Source of the DNA: Tissierellia bacterium
Lineage (GTDB): Bacteria; Bacillota; Clostridia; Tissierellales; Tissierellaceae
DNA length: 44,141 nucleotides
Reading direction: 5' to 3'
Assembly (NCBI GenBank): GCA_012518035.1
Contig: JAAYTL010000049.1
Span: 1-44,141, forward strand
Shown piece after piece: positions 8,048 through 16,899 of this stretch (position 1 is the first letter of the stretch; every line of letters starts with the position of its first letter). The position numbers and the translations under genes were made by a program. The notes beneath the pieces are model-generated. The model was not told the DNA's origin, did no database searches, and worked only from the letters and a program-made list of their open reading frames with translations.

Positions 8048-8163
8048 AAAACCACCTCCACACTTGATTCAGAATCTTAAGATAATAAGATGACTTGTAA
8101 TATTGATACCACAAATATATGTATTTATTCATATATGAGGCTTAATTAATTTAATACAAAGAA

Positions 8164-8205
8164 AACTACTGACGATTAGGAATTAATCTCTAATCTTCAG
8201 TAGTT
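8164..8205 (-). terminator. Terminator-like hairpin after the parvulin gene
   Basis: Arms AACTACTGACGATTAG / CTAATCTTCAGTAGTT with one mismatch and a loop of about 10 bases, followed on the minus strand by TTTTCTTT. It separates the parvulin gene from nqrB. The remaining bases to 8047 hold the presumed nqr promoter, which I could not place with confidence. Confidence 0.7.
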
Positions 8206-8214
8206 CTTTTTTGT

Positions 8215-8961
8215 CTACATGATTTCTACGGAATATTTTTCTTTTAATTGATCTATTCTTTCCAAGTATCTTTCTTGTTGCTTTAACCTTACTACTTGTG
8301 TATATATTTCATCCCTAGCCTCATCAAATGACATTATACCGCCTGGATTTCTCTCATGGAGTTTAATGATATGATATCCAAACTGAGTTTTAACTGGCTC
8401 AGAGATAGCTCCTTCCTCCATGTTAAATGCAGCAGTCTCAAATTCAGGTACCATTTGGCCCCTTGTGAATTCTCCTAGACTACCACCAGCTTCCTTGGAT
8501 GGACAGGATGAATATTTTCTAGCTGCATCTTCAAAGGATAGACCTTCATTGATTTCTTCAATGATCTCCCTGGCCTCATCTTCAGCTTCTACTAGTATAT
8601 GGCTAGCCACTAGTGATTCTTGCTTAGTATAGTGTTCCAAATGGCTGTCATAAAACTCTTTAAGTTCTTCCAGTGTTGCATCTTCGCCTTCTATCAGCTT
8701 GTTTAATGCATAACTCTTCAGCATGTTTGTCTTAGCATCTTCAACCATTTGAACAAATTCTGCATTCTCATCCAGTTTATTTTCCTTGGCATCTATATAA
8801 AGCAACTCCTGATGTACTAGTTCTTCAATGACTTTTTTAATACCCTCTGGTGATTGAAATTGCATTGCCACTTGCGGTCCTATGTCATTTAGGAATTTTA
8901 AGACGTCATTTTGACTAATTTCCTTGCCGTTAACTTTAGCTACAACCTTGTTATCTTTCAT
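8215..8961 (-). CDS. Parvulin-type peptidyl-prolyl cis-trans isomerase
   Basis: 248 aa with an N-terminal SurA-like helical part (VVAKVNGKEISQNDVLKFL onward) and a parvulin domain from about 115 to 210: VASHILVEAEDEA, GGSLGEFTRGQMVPEFETAAF, and FGYHIIKLHER. There is no signal peptide or lipobox, unlike PrsA, so the protein is probably cytoplasmic. Role: prolyl isomerisation or holdase activity during folding. It is monocistronic with terminators on both sides. The start ATG follows AGGTGAG. Confidence 0.85.
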   Translation of the reverse strand: MKDNKVVAKVNGKEISQNDVLKFLNDIGPQVAMQFQSPEGIKKVIEELVHQELLYIDAKENKLDENAEFVQMVEDAKTNMLKSYALNKLIEGEDATLEELKEFYDSHLEHYTKQESLVASHILVEAEDEAREIIEEINEGLSFEDAARKYSSCPSKEAGGSLGEFTRGQMVPEFETAAFNMEEGAISEPVKTQFGYHIIKLHERNPGGIMSFDEARDEIYTQVVRLKQQERYLERIDQLKEKYSVEIM

Positions 8962-9018
8962 TTTCTCACCTTTCCTTGTAAATTTTATTCTATAAGAGGC
9001 AGGTCACAAAAATAAACA

Positions 9019-9047
9019 ACCTCTTGGAGCTTCAATCTCCAAGAGGT
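9019..9047 (-). terminator. Intrinsic terminator of the cold-shock gene
   Basis: Perfect stem ACCTCTTGGAG / CTCCAAGAGGT with a 7-base loop, followed on the minus strand by TGTTTATTTTT. Confidence 0.85.
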
Positions 9048-9062
9048 ATTATTATCTACCTA

Positions 9063-9260
9063 TTAGATAACTGTTATATTTTCTGCTTGTAGACCTTTTT
9101 CTCCTTCTACCACATCAAACTCAACTTCTTGACCTTCTTCTAAAGTTTTAAAGCCGTCTTTGTTTATTTTTGAGTAGTGAGCAAATACGTCATTTCCTTC
9201 TTCAGTAGTGATGAATCCATAGCCTTTTTCTGCATTAAACCATTTAACTGTACCCTTCAT
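9063..9260 (-). CDS. Cold-shock protein (CspA family)
   Basis: 65 aa, the standard size for a single cold-shock domain. Both RNA-binding motifs are present: KGYGFIT (RNP1, residues about 12-18) and VFAHYSKI (RNP2, where VFVHFSAI is usual). It is an RNA chaperone that melts secondary structure and helps transcription and translation at low temperature or in stationary phase. The gene stands alone with a consensus promoter, a 5' leader of about 130 bases, a strong GGAGG ribosome site and a terminator. Paralogue identity (cspA, B, D) cannot be assigned. Confidence 0.95.
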   Translation of the reverse strand: MKGTVKWFNAEKGYGFITTEEGNDVFAHYSKINKDGFKTLEEGQEVEFDVVEGEKGLQAENITVI

Positions 9261-9428
9261 ATAAATACCTCCGAAATTTTATTTCTTTAATTCTCTGTAA
9301 AAAACACAAATAAAATTTCTCTATTTATATGTAGATACATATGTTTATTACAGAAATTCTTGTGTTAATAATTTACTTCAGAATTAAAGCTTCGTCTTAA
9401 TTGTACCACTAGTAACCACCATTTGCAA
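9261..9428 (-). promoter_or_regulatory. Promoter and long 5' leader of the cold-shock gene
   Basis: Minus-strand -35 TTGCAA (9423-9428), 17-base spacer, -10 TACAAT (9400-9405). Transcription would begin near 9393, leaving a leader of about 130 bases before the ATG. Long structured leaders that rearrange on cooling are typical of csp genes; that this one does so is inference. Confidence 0.7.
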
Positions 9429-9466
9429 GCGTTTTAGTGTTTTAATAATCAAGAAAAATTATAATT

Positions 9467-9943
9467 TTACTCCCCTAATAGGTTCTCCTTAGTCCTCTTA
9501 CTCATCAACTTTTTATAATCTAGTATATTCCTTGTGTACTCCATACGCATGAGTGGTGAAGATAAGATAAAATCTGCTGTAGCCCTGTTGGTTGCAACAG
9601 GAATATCATAAAGGACAGCAATCCTAAGGAGGGCCTTGATATCAGGATCGTGGGGTTGGGCTTCTAGGGGGTCCCAAAAGAATATTAGTAAGTCAATACC
9701 TCCTTCTGCTATTCTTGAGCCTATCTGCTGGTCTCCACCTAAAGGGCCTGATTTATAAGCCCTTACTGGTAGCTCAACAGTTTCAGCAATCAACTTAGCA
9801 GTAGTACCAGTACCACATAGGAAGTGTTTTTCAAGAGTCCCCTTGTTAAATTTGACCCATTCAATTAATTCCTTTTTCATAGTATCATGGGCAACCAAAG
9901 CAATCCTCTTTTGGACATCCATTTTAGCCCTAACATATTCCAT
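9467..9943 (-). CDS. mgsA: Methylglyoxal synthase
   Basis: 158 aa from the ATG at 9943, with GGAGG 7 bases upstream; the TTG at 9958 overlaps the ribosome site and is rejected. Family motifs are intact: ALVAHDTMKKEL near the N-terminus, CGTGTTAKLI, SGPLGGDQQIGSRIAEG with the catalytic Asp, and FFWDPLEAQPHDPDIKALLR. The enzyme converts dihydroxyacetone phosphate to methylglyoxal plus phosphate, a bypass of lower glycolysis under phosphate limitation. It is cytosolic and a homohexamer in known cases. It lies 64 bases downstream of ftsH and may be co-transcribed. Confidence 0.95.
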   Translation of the reverse strand: MEYVRAKMDVQKRIALVAHDTMKKELIEWVKFNKGTLEKHFLCGTGTTAKLIAETVELPVRAYKSGPLGGDQQIGSRIAEGGIDLLIFFWDPLEAQPHDPDIKALLRIAVLYDIPVATNRATADFILSSPLMRMEYTRNILDYKKLMSKRTKENLLGE

Positions 9944-10007
9944 AGATCCATCCTCCAAACATTATTCTTACTTAAACTATATCACAAAATCTTTATATTT
10001 AATTTCT

Positions 10008-11825
10008 TTAACTATTTAAAATCTCCATAAACTTTTCTCCAGTGATGGTTTCCATCTCCAATAGGTAGTTGGAAAGCTCTATTAGCTTCTCTCTATTGTC
10101 TTCTAAGATTTCTTTAGCCTTTTCATGGGCGGATTTTATTATATTCAAAACCTCTTGGTCTATTTTAGCAGATGTTTCAGGTGAACAGGCTAGGGATGTG
10201 TCTCCTCCTAAATACTGGTTTGTAACGGTTTCCAAAGCCATCATGTCAAAATCCTCACTCATGCCATACCTGGTAACCATGGCTCTGGCTATCCTAGTTG
10301 CTTGTTCTATATCATTGCTAGCCCCTGTTGTTATGGAGCCAAAGACGATTTCCTCTGCTGCCCTACCTCCACATATGGTTACTATTTTACTGAACAAGTC
10401 CTCCTTGGATAAGAGTACACTCTCATCCTCAGGAACCTGCATGGTATAACCCAGGGCACCAGAAGTTCTAGGTATGATGGTAATCTTATGGACCGGGTCA
10501 GAGTGGGTTTGTTTAGCAGCTACTAGGGCATGACCTATCTCATGGTAAGAAATGATTCTTTTTTCCTTAGGTGATATGACAGCTCCCTTTCTCTGGTATC
10601 CAGCTAAGATTACTTCTACCGATTCCTCTAAGTCTTCTTGGTTAATCCTGGTCCTATTATGTCTAACTGCCCGCAAGGCTGCCTCATTTATAATGTTGGC
10701 CAAATCAGCCCCTGATGCTCCAGGAGTAGCCCGGGCTATCTGTCTAAAGTCAATTCCATCTTCCACCTTAACATTCTTTGCATGTACTCTTAGGACAGCC
10801 TCCCTACCAACTATATCTGGCAATTCAACAGGTATACGTCTATCAAATCTACCTGGCCTTAATAAGGCAGGGTCTAGGGTTTCTGGCCTATTGGTTGCTG
10901 CCAGAATCACGACGCCTTGTTTTCCATCAAACCCATCCATCTCCGTTAGGAGTTGGTTTAAGGTCTGCTCTCTTTCGTCATTTCCTGCAAAACCAACACT
11001 ATCCCTCTTCTTACCTATGGTATCAATCTCATCGATAAATACAATACAAGGGGCCTTTTCTTGAGCCTGTTTAAACAAATCCCTTACCTTGGAAGCCCCC
11101 ATACCTGCAAAGAGCTCTACAAATTCTGAACCAGAGATGGAAAAGAAGGGAACATTGGCTTCTCCAGCCACAGCCCTTGCCAAAAGTGTCTTTCCTGTCC
11201 CAGGAGGCCCCACTAACAAGGCCCCCTTGGGCATGACTGCCCCAATATCCTGGTATTTTTTTGGATTGTGTAAAAAATCAACAATTTCTTTTAAGGCTTC
11301 CTTGGCTTCATCTTGACCTGCTACATCATCGAAGGTTTTCCCTGCCTGAGCTGGTACATAGATCTTGGCATTACTCTTACCAAAGGACATGCCACCCATT
11401 CTCCTTTCAAGATTCCTGGATAGGAGATGGCCTAAACCAAATATAAGCAGGATGGGACTTAGTCTTATAAGCAAATTCATAAAGGGGGATAGTTCTTGAG
11501 GGACTACCCTTCCAAAATTTACAACTTCAGATTCTTCAAGCCTGGTTATTAGGTTGGGGTCAGGCATGATGCCTGTTGTAAATATCTTACTATCGCCATC
11601 CTCTATGGATTCAAAGAAGATCTGATTTTCCGTTAACTCAACTTCAGAAATTTGGTCATTTTCCAGCATTGTCAAAAAGGTTTTATAATCAACTTCCTCA
11701 ATCTTTTTTTCTAAGAATCTAGGGAAAATGATGGTATTTAAAACTACAAATATTATTAAGCCTATTATGTAGTAATACATCATGGGTTTTTTAGGCATTT
11801 TGGGTTTTTTCTGTTTGTCATCCAT
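10008..11825 (-). CDS. ftsH: ATP-dependent zinc metalloprotease FtsH
   Basis: 605 aa from the ATG at 11825 (AAGGAGG upstream); the GTG at 11843 overlaps that site. Order: membrane helix 16-36, extracytoplasmic segment about 37-115, second helix about 116-136, AAA domain with Walker A GPPGTGKT (206-213), Walker B IVFIDEID (261-268) and second region of homology ATNRPETLDPALLRPGRFDR, then the M41 protease with HEIGH at 428-432. The usual motif is HEAGH; the Ile does not touch the zinc ligands. The C-terminus is short, with no long acidic tail. It degrades misfolded membrane proteins and regulators. The sequence may be a secondary FtsH paralogue, since the hpt/tilS neighbours of the main copy are absent. 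Confidence 0.95.
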   Translation of the reverse strand: MDDKQKKPKMPKKPMMYYYIIGLIIFVVLNTIIFPRFLEKKIEEVDYKTFLTMLENDQISEVELTENQIFFESIEDGDSKIFTTGIMPDPNLITRLEESEVVNFGRVVPQELSPFMNLLIRLSPILLIFGLGHLLSRNLERRMGGMSFGKSNAKIYVPAQAGKTFDDVAGQDEAKEALKEIVDFLHNPKKYQDIGAVMPKGALLVGPPGTGKTLLARAVAGEANVPFFSISGSEFVELFAGMGASKVRDLFKQAQEKAPCIVFIDEIDTIGKKRDSVGFAGNDEREQTLNQLLTEMDGFDGKQGVVILAATNRPETLDPALLRPGRFDRRIPVELPDIVGREAVLRVHAKNVKVEDGIDFRQIARATPGASGADLANIINEAALRAVRHNRTRINQEDLEESVEVILAGYQRKGAVISPKEKRIISYHEIGHALVAAKQTHSDPVHKITIIPRTSGALGYTMQVPEDESVLLSKEDLFSKIVTICGGRAAEEIVFGSITTGASNDIEQATRIARAMVTRYGMSEDFDMMALETVTNQYLGGDTSLACSPETSAKIDQEVLNIIKSAHEKAKEILEDNREKLIELSNYLLEMETITGEKFMEILNS

Positions 11826-11880
11826 TATAGCTTCCTCCTTCACAATCTAGATATACCCCTATTTTATGTAAACTAACAAA

Positions 11881-11909
11881 AAAGAAACTCAAGACTTTGA
11901 GTTTCTTTT
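11881..11909 (-). terminator. Intrinsic terminator of the ferredoxin gene
   Basis: Stem AAGAAACTCAA / TTGAGTTTCTT with a short loop. T-runs lie on both sides, so it could act on either strand; the gene it serves is the minus-strand ferredoxin. Confidence 0.75.
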
Positions 11910-11921
11910 TCATCTAAGACC

Positions 11922-12113
11922 TTACTCTTCAATAGATATTGCATCAGTTGGGCAAGAATCTGCTGCCTCTTGTGCGCCGTCTTCATGTTCTGCTGGCACT
12001 GGATCAGCTATTACAGTAGCTATATCCTCATCATCCATTTCGAAGACCTCAGGACAAATAGTAGCACATAAACCACAACTTATACAAGCATCTCTATCAA
12101 CAAACGCCCTCAT
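11922..12113 (-). CDS. Ferredoxin, 4Fe-4S
   Basis: 63 aa from the ATG at 12113 (GGAGG at 7-base spacing); the ATG at 12119 is too close to that site. The sequence has CISCGLCATIC near the N-terminus and a lone C in SCPTDAI near the C-terminus, giving the four ligands of a single [4Fe-4S] cluster. The middle is acidic, as in monocluster ferredoxins of Clostridia and Thermotoga. It is a soluble low-potential electron carrier. The gene stands alone between its terminator and the liv operon. Confidence 0.93.
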   Translation of the reverse strand: MRAFVDRDACISCGLCATICPEVFEMDDEDIATVIADPVPAEHEDGAQEAADSCPTDAISIEE

Positions 12114-12239
12114 TTGCATACCTCCAAATATTTTCTATTACATAACCTATTATATTCCTTATTTATAAAAAATCAATACGTGGACGGGACATTCACTTGA
12201 TAATTATTATAACCCATTGGCTAAATTTAAACCATAAAA

Positions 12240-12944
12240 TTAGCCACCAAGGTATGCCTTCTTGACAAGTTCGTTATTTAACAGGTCATTTGCCTTGCCC
12301 TCTAATTCAATTCTACCATTTTTAATTATATAAGCCCTATCTGCATTTAGGAGAGCCATCTTAGCATTTTGCTCAACTAGCATGATGGTCGTTCCTGAAT
12401 TATTTATATTCTTTATAATTTCAAAGATTTCTTTTACTATCATGGGAGCCAGACCCATGGATGGCTCATCCAAAAGAAGTAATTTAGGTCTTGATAATAG
12501 AGCCCTACCAATGGCCAACATTTGCTGCTCTCCACCTGATAAGTTTATGGCGTTTTGGCTTCTTCTTTCATATAGAATAGGAAATAATTCAAATACTTTT
12601 TTAATATCCTTTTTGATATTCTCCTTGTCTGTCCTTGCATATGCTCCTATCTCAAGGTTCTCCAAGACAGACATGGTTCCAAAAATCCTTCTACCTTCGG
12701 GCACATGAGATATCCCCATCTTCACGATATCTGATGCTTGTATCCCAACTATATTTTGATTCTCATAAAGAATCTCTCCAGATTTTGCCTTTTCTAATCC
12801 AGAAATTGTTCTTAGGGTAGTGGTCTTACCAGAACCGTTGGATCCAATAAGGGTAACTATTTCTCCAGAATTTACTTTAAGGCTTATATCTTTTAAGGCG
12901 TGTATTCCACCGTAAAACACATTTAGGTTCTTAATTTCTAGCAA
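12240..12944 (-). CDS. livF: Branched-chain amino acid ABC transporter ATP-binding protein LivF
   Basis: About 234 aa if started at the TTG at 12944 (reading MLEIKNLNVFYGG); upstream TTG 12962 and GTG 12956 are in frame, but they overlap the GGAGGTG ribosome site and the end of livG. Walker A GSNGSGKTT, signature LSGGEQQMLAIGRALLSRPK, Walker B LLLLDEPSMGLAP, and the H-loop region are intact; MLVEQNAKMAL is the LivF-type H-loop context. It is one of two ATPases powering uptake of leucine, isoleucine and valine. It is the last gene of the liv operon; no clear terminator follows it. Confidence 0.92.
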   Translation of the reverse strand: MLEIKNLNVFYGGIHALKDISLKVNSGEIVTLIGSNGSGKTTTLRTISGLEKAKSGEILYENQNIVGIQASDIVKMGISHVPEGRRIFGTMSVLENLEIGAYARTDKENIKKDIKKVFELFPILYERRSQNAINLSGGEQQMLAIGRALLSRPKLLLLDEPSMGLAPMIVKEIFEIIKNINNSGTTIMLVEQNAKMALLNADRAYIIKNGRIELEGKANDLLNNELVKKAYLGG

Positions 12945-12948
12945 CTGC

Positions 12949-13719
12949 CTATTCACCTCCAAGATATGCCTTTATAACTTCTGGATTGTTTTGTATTTCT
13001 TCTGGTGTACCCCTTGCTAATAGCGTTCCATAGTTAAATACAATTATATCATCACATAAGTCCATAACTAGGGACATATCATGTTCTATTAGGATTACTG
13101 TCAAATCAAACTCTTCCCTGATCCATTGGATTAATTCGGTAAGCTCCCTTGTTTCCTGAGGATTCATTCCTGCAGCAGGCTCGTCTAGAAGCAAAAGCTT
13201 TGGTTTAGAAGCTAGGGCCCTAGCGATTTCAACCTTTCTCTGCTCACCGTATGGAAGGTTTTTAGCCAATACATCCTTCTTATCATACAGGTTGAAAGTC
13301 TTCAACAACTCTACTACTTCATCATAGGCTTCATCTTCATGCTTATAGTAGCCTGGCAACCTAAATAATGAGGTAAATAAGTTGTATTTAAAGTTATTAT
13401 GATATCCTATTAGGACGTTCTCTAGAACCGTCATTTCCTTGAATAGTCTAATATTTTGAAAGGTCCTAGCAACTCCATACTTGACCATTCTAGAAGGTCT
13501 AAAATTGATGGAGGAAATTTCCTGATTTAGCTTGTATACTATATCTCCTGAACTAGGACTATAAATGCCTGTCAATAAATTAAAGAAAGTAGTCTTTCCT
13601 GCTCCATTTGGACCAATTAAACCAACTATCTGTCCCTCTTCAATCTTCATATTGATGTTTGATACTGCCTTAACACCACCAAAGGATTTATACAGATTAT
13701 TTACTACTAACATTTCCAC
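12949..13719 (-). CDS. livG: Branched-chain amino acid ABC transporter ATP-binding protein LivG
   Basis: 256 aa. Walker A GPNGAGKTTFFN, the LivG-specific GVARTFQNIRLFKEMTVLENV stretch (cited in part), a linker with PYGEQRKVEIARAL in place of LSGGQ, as is normal for LivG, and Walker B LLLLDEPAAGMNP are present, ending in KAYLGGE. The GTG start at 13719 has GGAGGG 8 bases upstream and overlaps the end of livM by 23 bases. It forms a heterodimer with LivF on the LivH/LivM channel. Confidence 0.92.
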   Translation of the reverse strand: MEMLVVNNLYKSFGGVKAVSNINMKIEEGQIVGLIGPNGAGKTTFFNLLTGIYSPSSGDIVYKLNQEISSINFRPSRMVKYGVARTFQNIRLFKEMTVLENVLIGYHNNFKYNLFTSLFRLPGYYKHEDEAYDEVVELLKTFNLYDKKDVLAKNLPYGEQRKVEIARALASKPKLLLLDEPAAGMNPQETRELTELIQWIREEFDLTVILIEHDMSLVMDLCDDIIVFNYGTLLARGTPEEIQNNPEVIKAYLGGE

Positions 13720-14647
13720 TCAAACCACCCTCCTTATTGAAAAGTTTAAACTCCTTATCTCCCATAACACCTTGAGGTCTATATACCATTATTAAGAATA
13801 AGATTACTGCGTATATTACCATTCTCAATTCTGGGAACCCTTGTAGGAATGAAGATATTACTGATAGGATAACTGCTCCCACAATTGATCCGGTAATGCT
13901 ACCCATTCCTCCAAAGACTACTATTACTAAAATATCTATGGATTTCATAAAGCCGAATGTGTCAGGCTTGATGAAGTAAAAATAGTTTGCATATAAGGCT
14001 CCGGCTATGCCAGCGAAAAATGCCCCAATTACAAAAGCAAGTATCTTATAATATGTTGTATTAACTCCCATGGCCTCTGCTGCAATTTCATCTTCCCTGA
14101 TGGATATACAGGCCCTGCCATGGTAGGATTTTACGAAGTTGCTTATTATAAATATGGTTGCTATAACTGAAAAATACAACCAGGTCCAATTCGTATATCT
14201 GGGTATATCATTGAGGCCTATAGCCCCACCCACATAGTCATTATTAAGTCCTATTATCTTAATAATTTCACCAAATCCTAGGGTTGCTATTGCAAGATAG
14301 TCCCCCCTTAGTCTCAAGGTTGGAATACCGATTAATAGCCCTGCTAAAGAAGCTGATAGGGCTGCAACAGCTACTCCCACAATAAAGGGTTGACCAAGCT
14401 TAGCCGTCATTATACCTGAGGCATAGGCTCCTATGGCCATAAAGGCAGCATGACCTAGTGAAAACTGCCCGGTAAACCCAGTTATAAGATTTAAACTAAC
14501 TGCCAGTATTATATTGATCCCAACGATAACCATATTAAGCTGAATATATGAATCAATGATACCTACATTAGATAGGAGTAGTACTAGGAAGTATATAAGC
14601 AATACCAGCACTAATGTATATATATTTTTCTTAGTCAAGATCTTCAT
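13697..14647 (-). CDS. livM: Branched-chain amino acid ABC transporter permease LivM
   Basis: 316 aa from the ATG at 14647, which has AAGGAG 9 bases upstream; the longer frame to 14698 lies inside livH. About nine hydrophobic segments. Family blocks: LITGFTGQFSLGHAAFMAIGAY near the N-terminus (quoted loosely), LRGDYLAIATLGFGEI, and the coupling region around SIREDEIAAEAMGVN. It forms the membrane channel with LivH. The adjoining genes overlap, which implies coupled translation. Confidence 0.92.
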   Translation of the reverse strand: MKILTKKNIYTLVLVLLIYFLVLLLSNVGIIDSYIQLNMVIVGINIILAVSLNLITGFTGQFSLGHAAFMAIGAYASGIMTAKLGQPFIVGVAVAALSASLAGLLIGIPTLRLRGDYLAIATLGFGEIIKIIGLNNDYVGGAIGLNDIPRYTNWTWLYFSVIATIFIISNFVKSYHGRACISIREDEIAAEAMGVNTTYYKILAFVIGAFFAGIAGALYANYFYFIKPDTFGFMKSIDILVIVVFGGMGSITGSIVGAVILSVISSFLQGFPELRMVIYAVILFLIMVYRPQGVMGDKEFKLFNKEGGLSGNVSSK

Positions 14648-14660
14648 GCCAAACATCTCC

Positions 14661-15545
14661 TTACACCTTTTCCCTTTGGTTGCTACCAAAAATACCATTT
14701 GGCTTAATTAGGAGGACTAATATCAAGATTGCAAAGGCAACTGCATCCTTATACAAGGAGCCTCCTAGGGCACTTACAACAGTTTCGGTAACACCCAAGA
14801 AAAATCCACCAAAGACGGCACCTGGAATTACTCCAATGCCACCTATTACTGCAGCGATAAAGGCCTTAAGTCCTGGTACTGCCCCCATCAAAGGATTGAT
14901 GGTATTATAATATATTCCAACTAGGACTCCAGCTGCTCCTGCCAAGGCAGAACCTATAGCGAAGGTATATGATATTGTCTTATTCATATCAATTCCCATT
15001 AATTGGGATGCATCCCCATCCAGGGCAACGGCTCTCATTGCCTTTCCAGTCTTGGTTTTATGGATTACATATTGTAATAAAAGCATCAAGACTATTGTTA
15101 CCGTTAATATATATATATTTCTAATATCAACTACCGCATTTGTACCAAATAGGCTTACTTGTATATCAGGTAATATATTTGGATAAGACCTGGTCTGCGG
15201 AGTCACAAAATACATCATCCCGTATTGTAAGAACATGGATACTGCTATGGCTGTTATCAAGGCCGCTATCCTTGTTGAATTTCTCATTGGCTTGTAGGCT
15301 ACCTTCTCAATAACAACTCCTAATAAACTTGTTAGTATCATAGAAAGTATAAGTGCAGGAAAAAAACCAAAATTAAAGAAAGTTGTTAGTGCATAGCCTA
15401 TATAGGCACCAACCATGTAAATCTCACCATGTGCAAAGTTGATTAATTTAATTATTCCATAAACCATAGTATATCCAAGGGCCATCAAGGCATATATACT
15501 GCCCAACGATATGCCATTTACAATCTGTTGAATAAAATGTTCCAT
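14661..15545 (-). CDS. livH: Branched-chain amino acid ABC transporter permease LivH
   Basis: 294 aa from the ATG at 15545 (GGAG at 8-base spacing); a GTG at 15554 overlaps the site. About eight membrane segments. Signature regions are GISLGSIYALMALGYTMVYG, INFAHGEIYMVGAYIG, and the coupling loop MRAVALDGDASQLMGID. It pairs with LivM. It lies 81 bases downstream of the binding-protein gene, with a strong hairpin in between. Confidence 0.92.
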   Translation of the reverse strand: MEHFIQQIVNGISLGSIYALMALGYTMVYGIIKLINFAHGEIYMVGAYIGYALTTFFNFGFFPALILSMILTSLLGVVIEKVAYKPMRNSTRIAALITAIAVSMFLQYGMMYFVTPQTRSYPNILPDIQVSLFGTNAVVDIRNIYILTVTIVLMLLLQYVIHKTKTGKAMRAVALDGDASQLMGIDMNKTISYTFAIGSALAGAAGVLVGIYYNTINPLMGAVPGLKAFIAAVIGGIGVIPGAVFGGFFLGVTETVVSALGGSLYKDAVAFAILILVLLIKPNGIFGSNQREKV

Positions 15546-15594
15546 TATCACCACTCCATCTAATATAGCTTAAAACGTCTGTCTTTATAGGTTT

Positions 15595-15616
15595 AGGTGG
15601 GGTAGACACCCCACCT
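15595..15616 (-). promoter_or_regulatory. Intercistronic hairpin between livJ and livH
   Basis: A perfect 9-base-pair GC-rich stem, AGGTGGGGT / ACCCCACCT, with a 4-base loop. No T-run follows on the minus strand, so it is not a standard terminator. Such hairpins often protect the 3' end of the binding-protein transcript so that it exceeds the permeases; that role is inferred. Confidence 0.55.
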
Positions 15617-15626
15617 CACAATTATA

Positions 15627-16796
15627 TTAAGGTTCTAGCTTCTTCAAGAACTTTGGTTCACCGTTTACTAATTCAAGTATAGTTACAGCCTTAACAGGGT
15701 TGTGATTCTCATCAATTGATAGGGTACCAGTAATACCCTTAAAATCTACAGTTTCAGCCATTGCATCTCTAATTTTTTCAGGACTTGCTTCCCCTGCCCT
15801 TTCAACTGCGTCTGCAAAGAAATATCCTAAATCATATCCCATAGCATGGAAGGCTCCTGGTTCTCTACCGAATTTCTCTTTAAAGGCATTTCTAAATGCA
15901 ACAACTTCTTCAGATGTATCCATTGGTGAATAGTGGTTTGAATAGTATACATCATTTAAGGCATCTGCCCCAGCTAAATCTAGGATTTCTGGAGAATCAT
16001 AACCGTCTCCACCAAGAATTGGCACATCGATTCCTAGTTCTCTTGCTTGTTTGATTATCAAACCAACCTCTTCATAGTAACCTGGTACTAGTAGTACCTC
16101 AGGATTAGCTGCTCTTATGTTAGTTAATACTGCCCTAAAATCAGTTTCTTTTGATTGGTAGGCTTCTTCAGCTACAATCTTTCCACCTAGTTTAGTGAAT
16201 TCTTCAATAAAGCTATTTTGAATACCTATACTATAATCACTTGTATTTTCAACTAAGATTGCTGCATTTTTAAGGCCTAAGTCATTGTATGCAAAGTTTG
16301 CCATGGTAACGCCTTGGTAGGAGTCACTGAAACATGTCTTAAATACATAATCCCTTACTTTACCATTGCTATCCACTGTAACATCATCAGCTGTTGCAGA
16401 TGCAGAAACAAGTGGAACACCATGTTGTTCAGCTGGTGGAAGGGCTCCCTTTGTGTTACCAGAAGTGGCTGGCCCTAATATTGTAACTACATTTTCCCTA
16501 GTAATCAGTCTCTCAGAAATGTTAGCTGCCTCAGCACTATCAGAAGTGTTATCCATCTTGATAACTTCTATTTGTTTGCCTAGTACTCCACCATTCTTAT
16601 TTATTTCTTCGATGGCCATCTCAATACCATCAGATAGGTCTGTACCATATGAGGCTACATTTCCTGACAATTCATAATTTAAGCCAACCTTAATTGTGTC
16701 AGCATCTCCGGACCCTTGGCCAGAATCAGAAGAACAGCCAACTACTAAGCTTGCCACCATTATTAACACCAAAAATACAGAAACAACTTTTTTCAT
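15627..16796 (-). CDS. livJ: Branched-chain amino acid ABC transporter substrate-binding lipoprotein
   Basis: 389 aa. A lipoprotein signal peptide ends at VVGC with Cys21 as the lipidated residue, followed by a Ser/Gly/Asp linker. The rest is a periplasmic-binding type 1 (Leu/Ile/Val) fold: TIKVGLNYELSGNVASYG, INKNGGVLGKQIEVI, ATSGNTKGALPPAEQHGVP, and YDLGYFFADAVERAG. It captures branched-chain amino acids outside the membrane and delivers them to LivHM. It is the first gene of the operon, directly after a T-box leader; the start follows AGGGGAG. Related receptors for other amides exist, but the T-box supports an amino acid substrate. Confidence 0.9.
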   Translation of the reverse strand: MKKVVSVFLVLIMVASLVVGCSSDSGQGSGDADTIKVGLNYELSGNVASYGTDLSDGIEMAIEEINKNGGVLGKQIEVIKMDNTSDSAEAANISERLITRENVVTILGPATSGNTKGALPPAEQHGVPLVSASATADDVTVDSNGKVRDYVFKTCFSDSYQGVTMANFAYNDLGLKNAAILVENTSDYSIGIQNSFIEEFTKLGGKIVAEEAYQSKETDFRAVLTNIRAANPEVLLVPGYYEEVGLIIKQARELGIDVPILGGDGYDSPEILDLAGADALNDVYYSNHYSPMDTSEEVVAFRNAFKEKFGREPGAFHAMGYDLGYFFADAVERAGEASPEKIRDAMAETVDFKGITGTLSIDENHNPVKAVTILELVNGEPKFLKKLEP

Positions 16797-16899
16797 TTAA
16801 TCGATCTCCCCTTTTTCATATTTTTGTCATTTAATCTATCTATATATAGTCCAATATCACTAATATCTATATCAACCACCCCCAGCTAATTAAGTATAA

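Noticed and set aside
10552-11064. 170-aa plus-strand open frame antisense to ftsH
   Set aside because: It lies entirely inside the conserved FtsH coding region on the other strand, has no ribosome site and resembles no known family.
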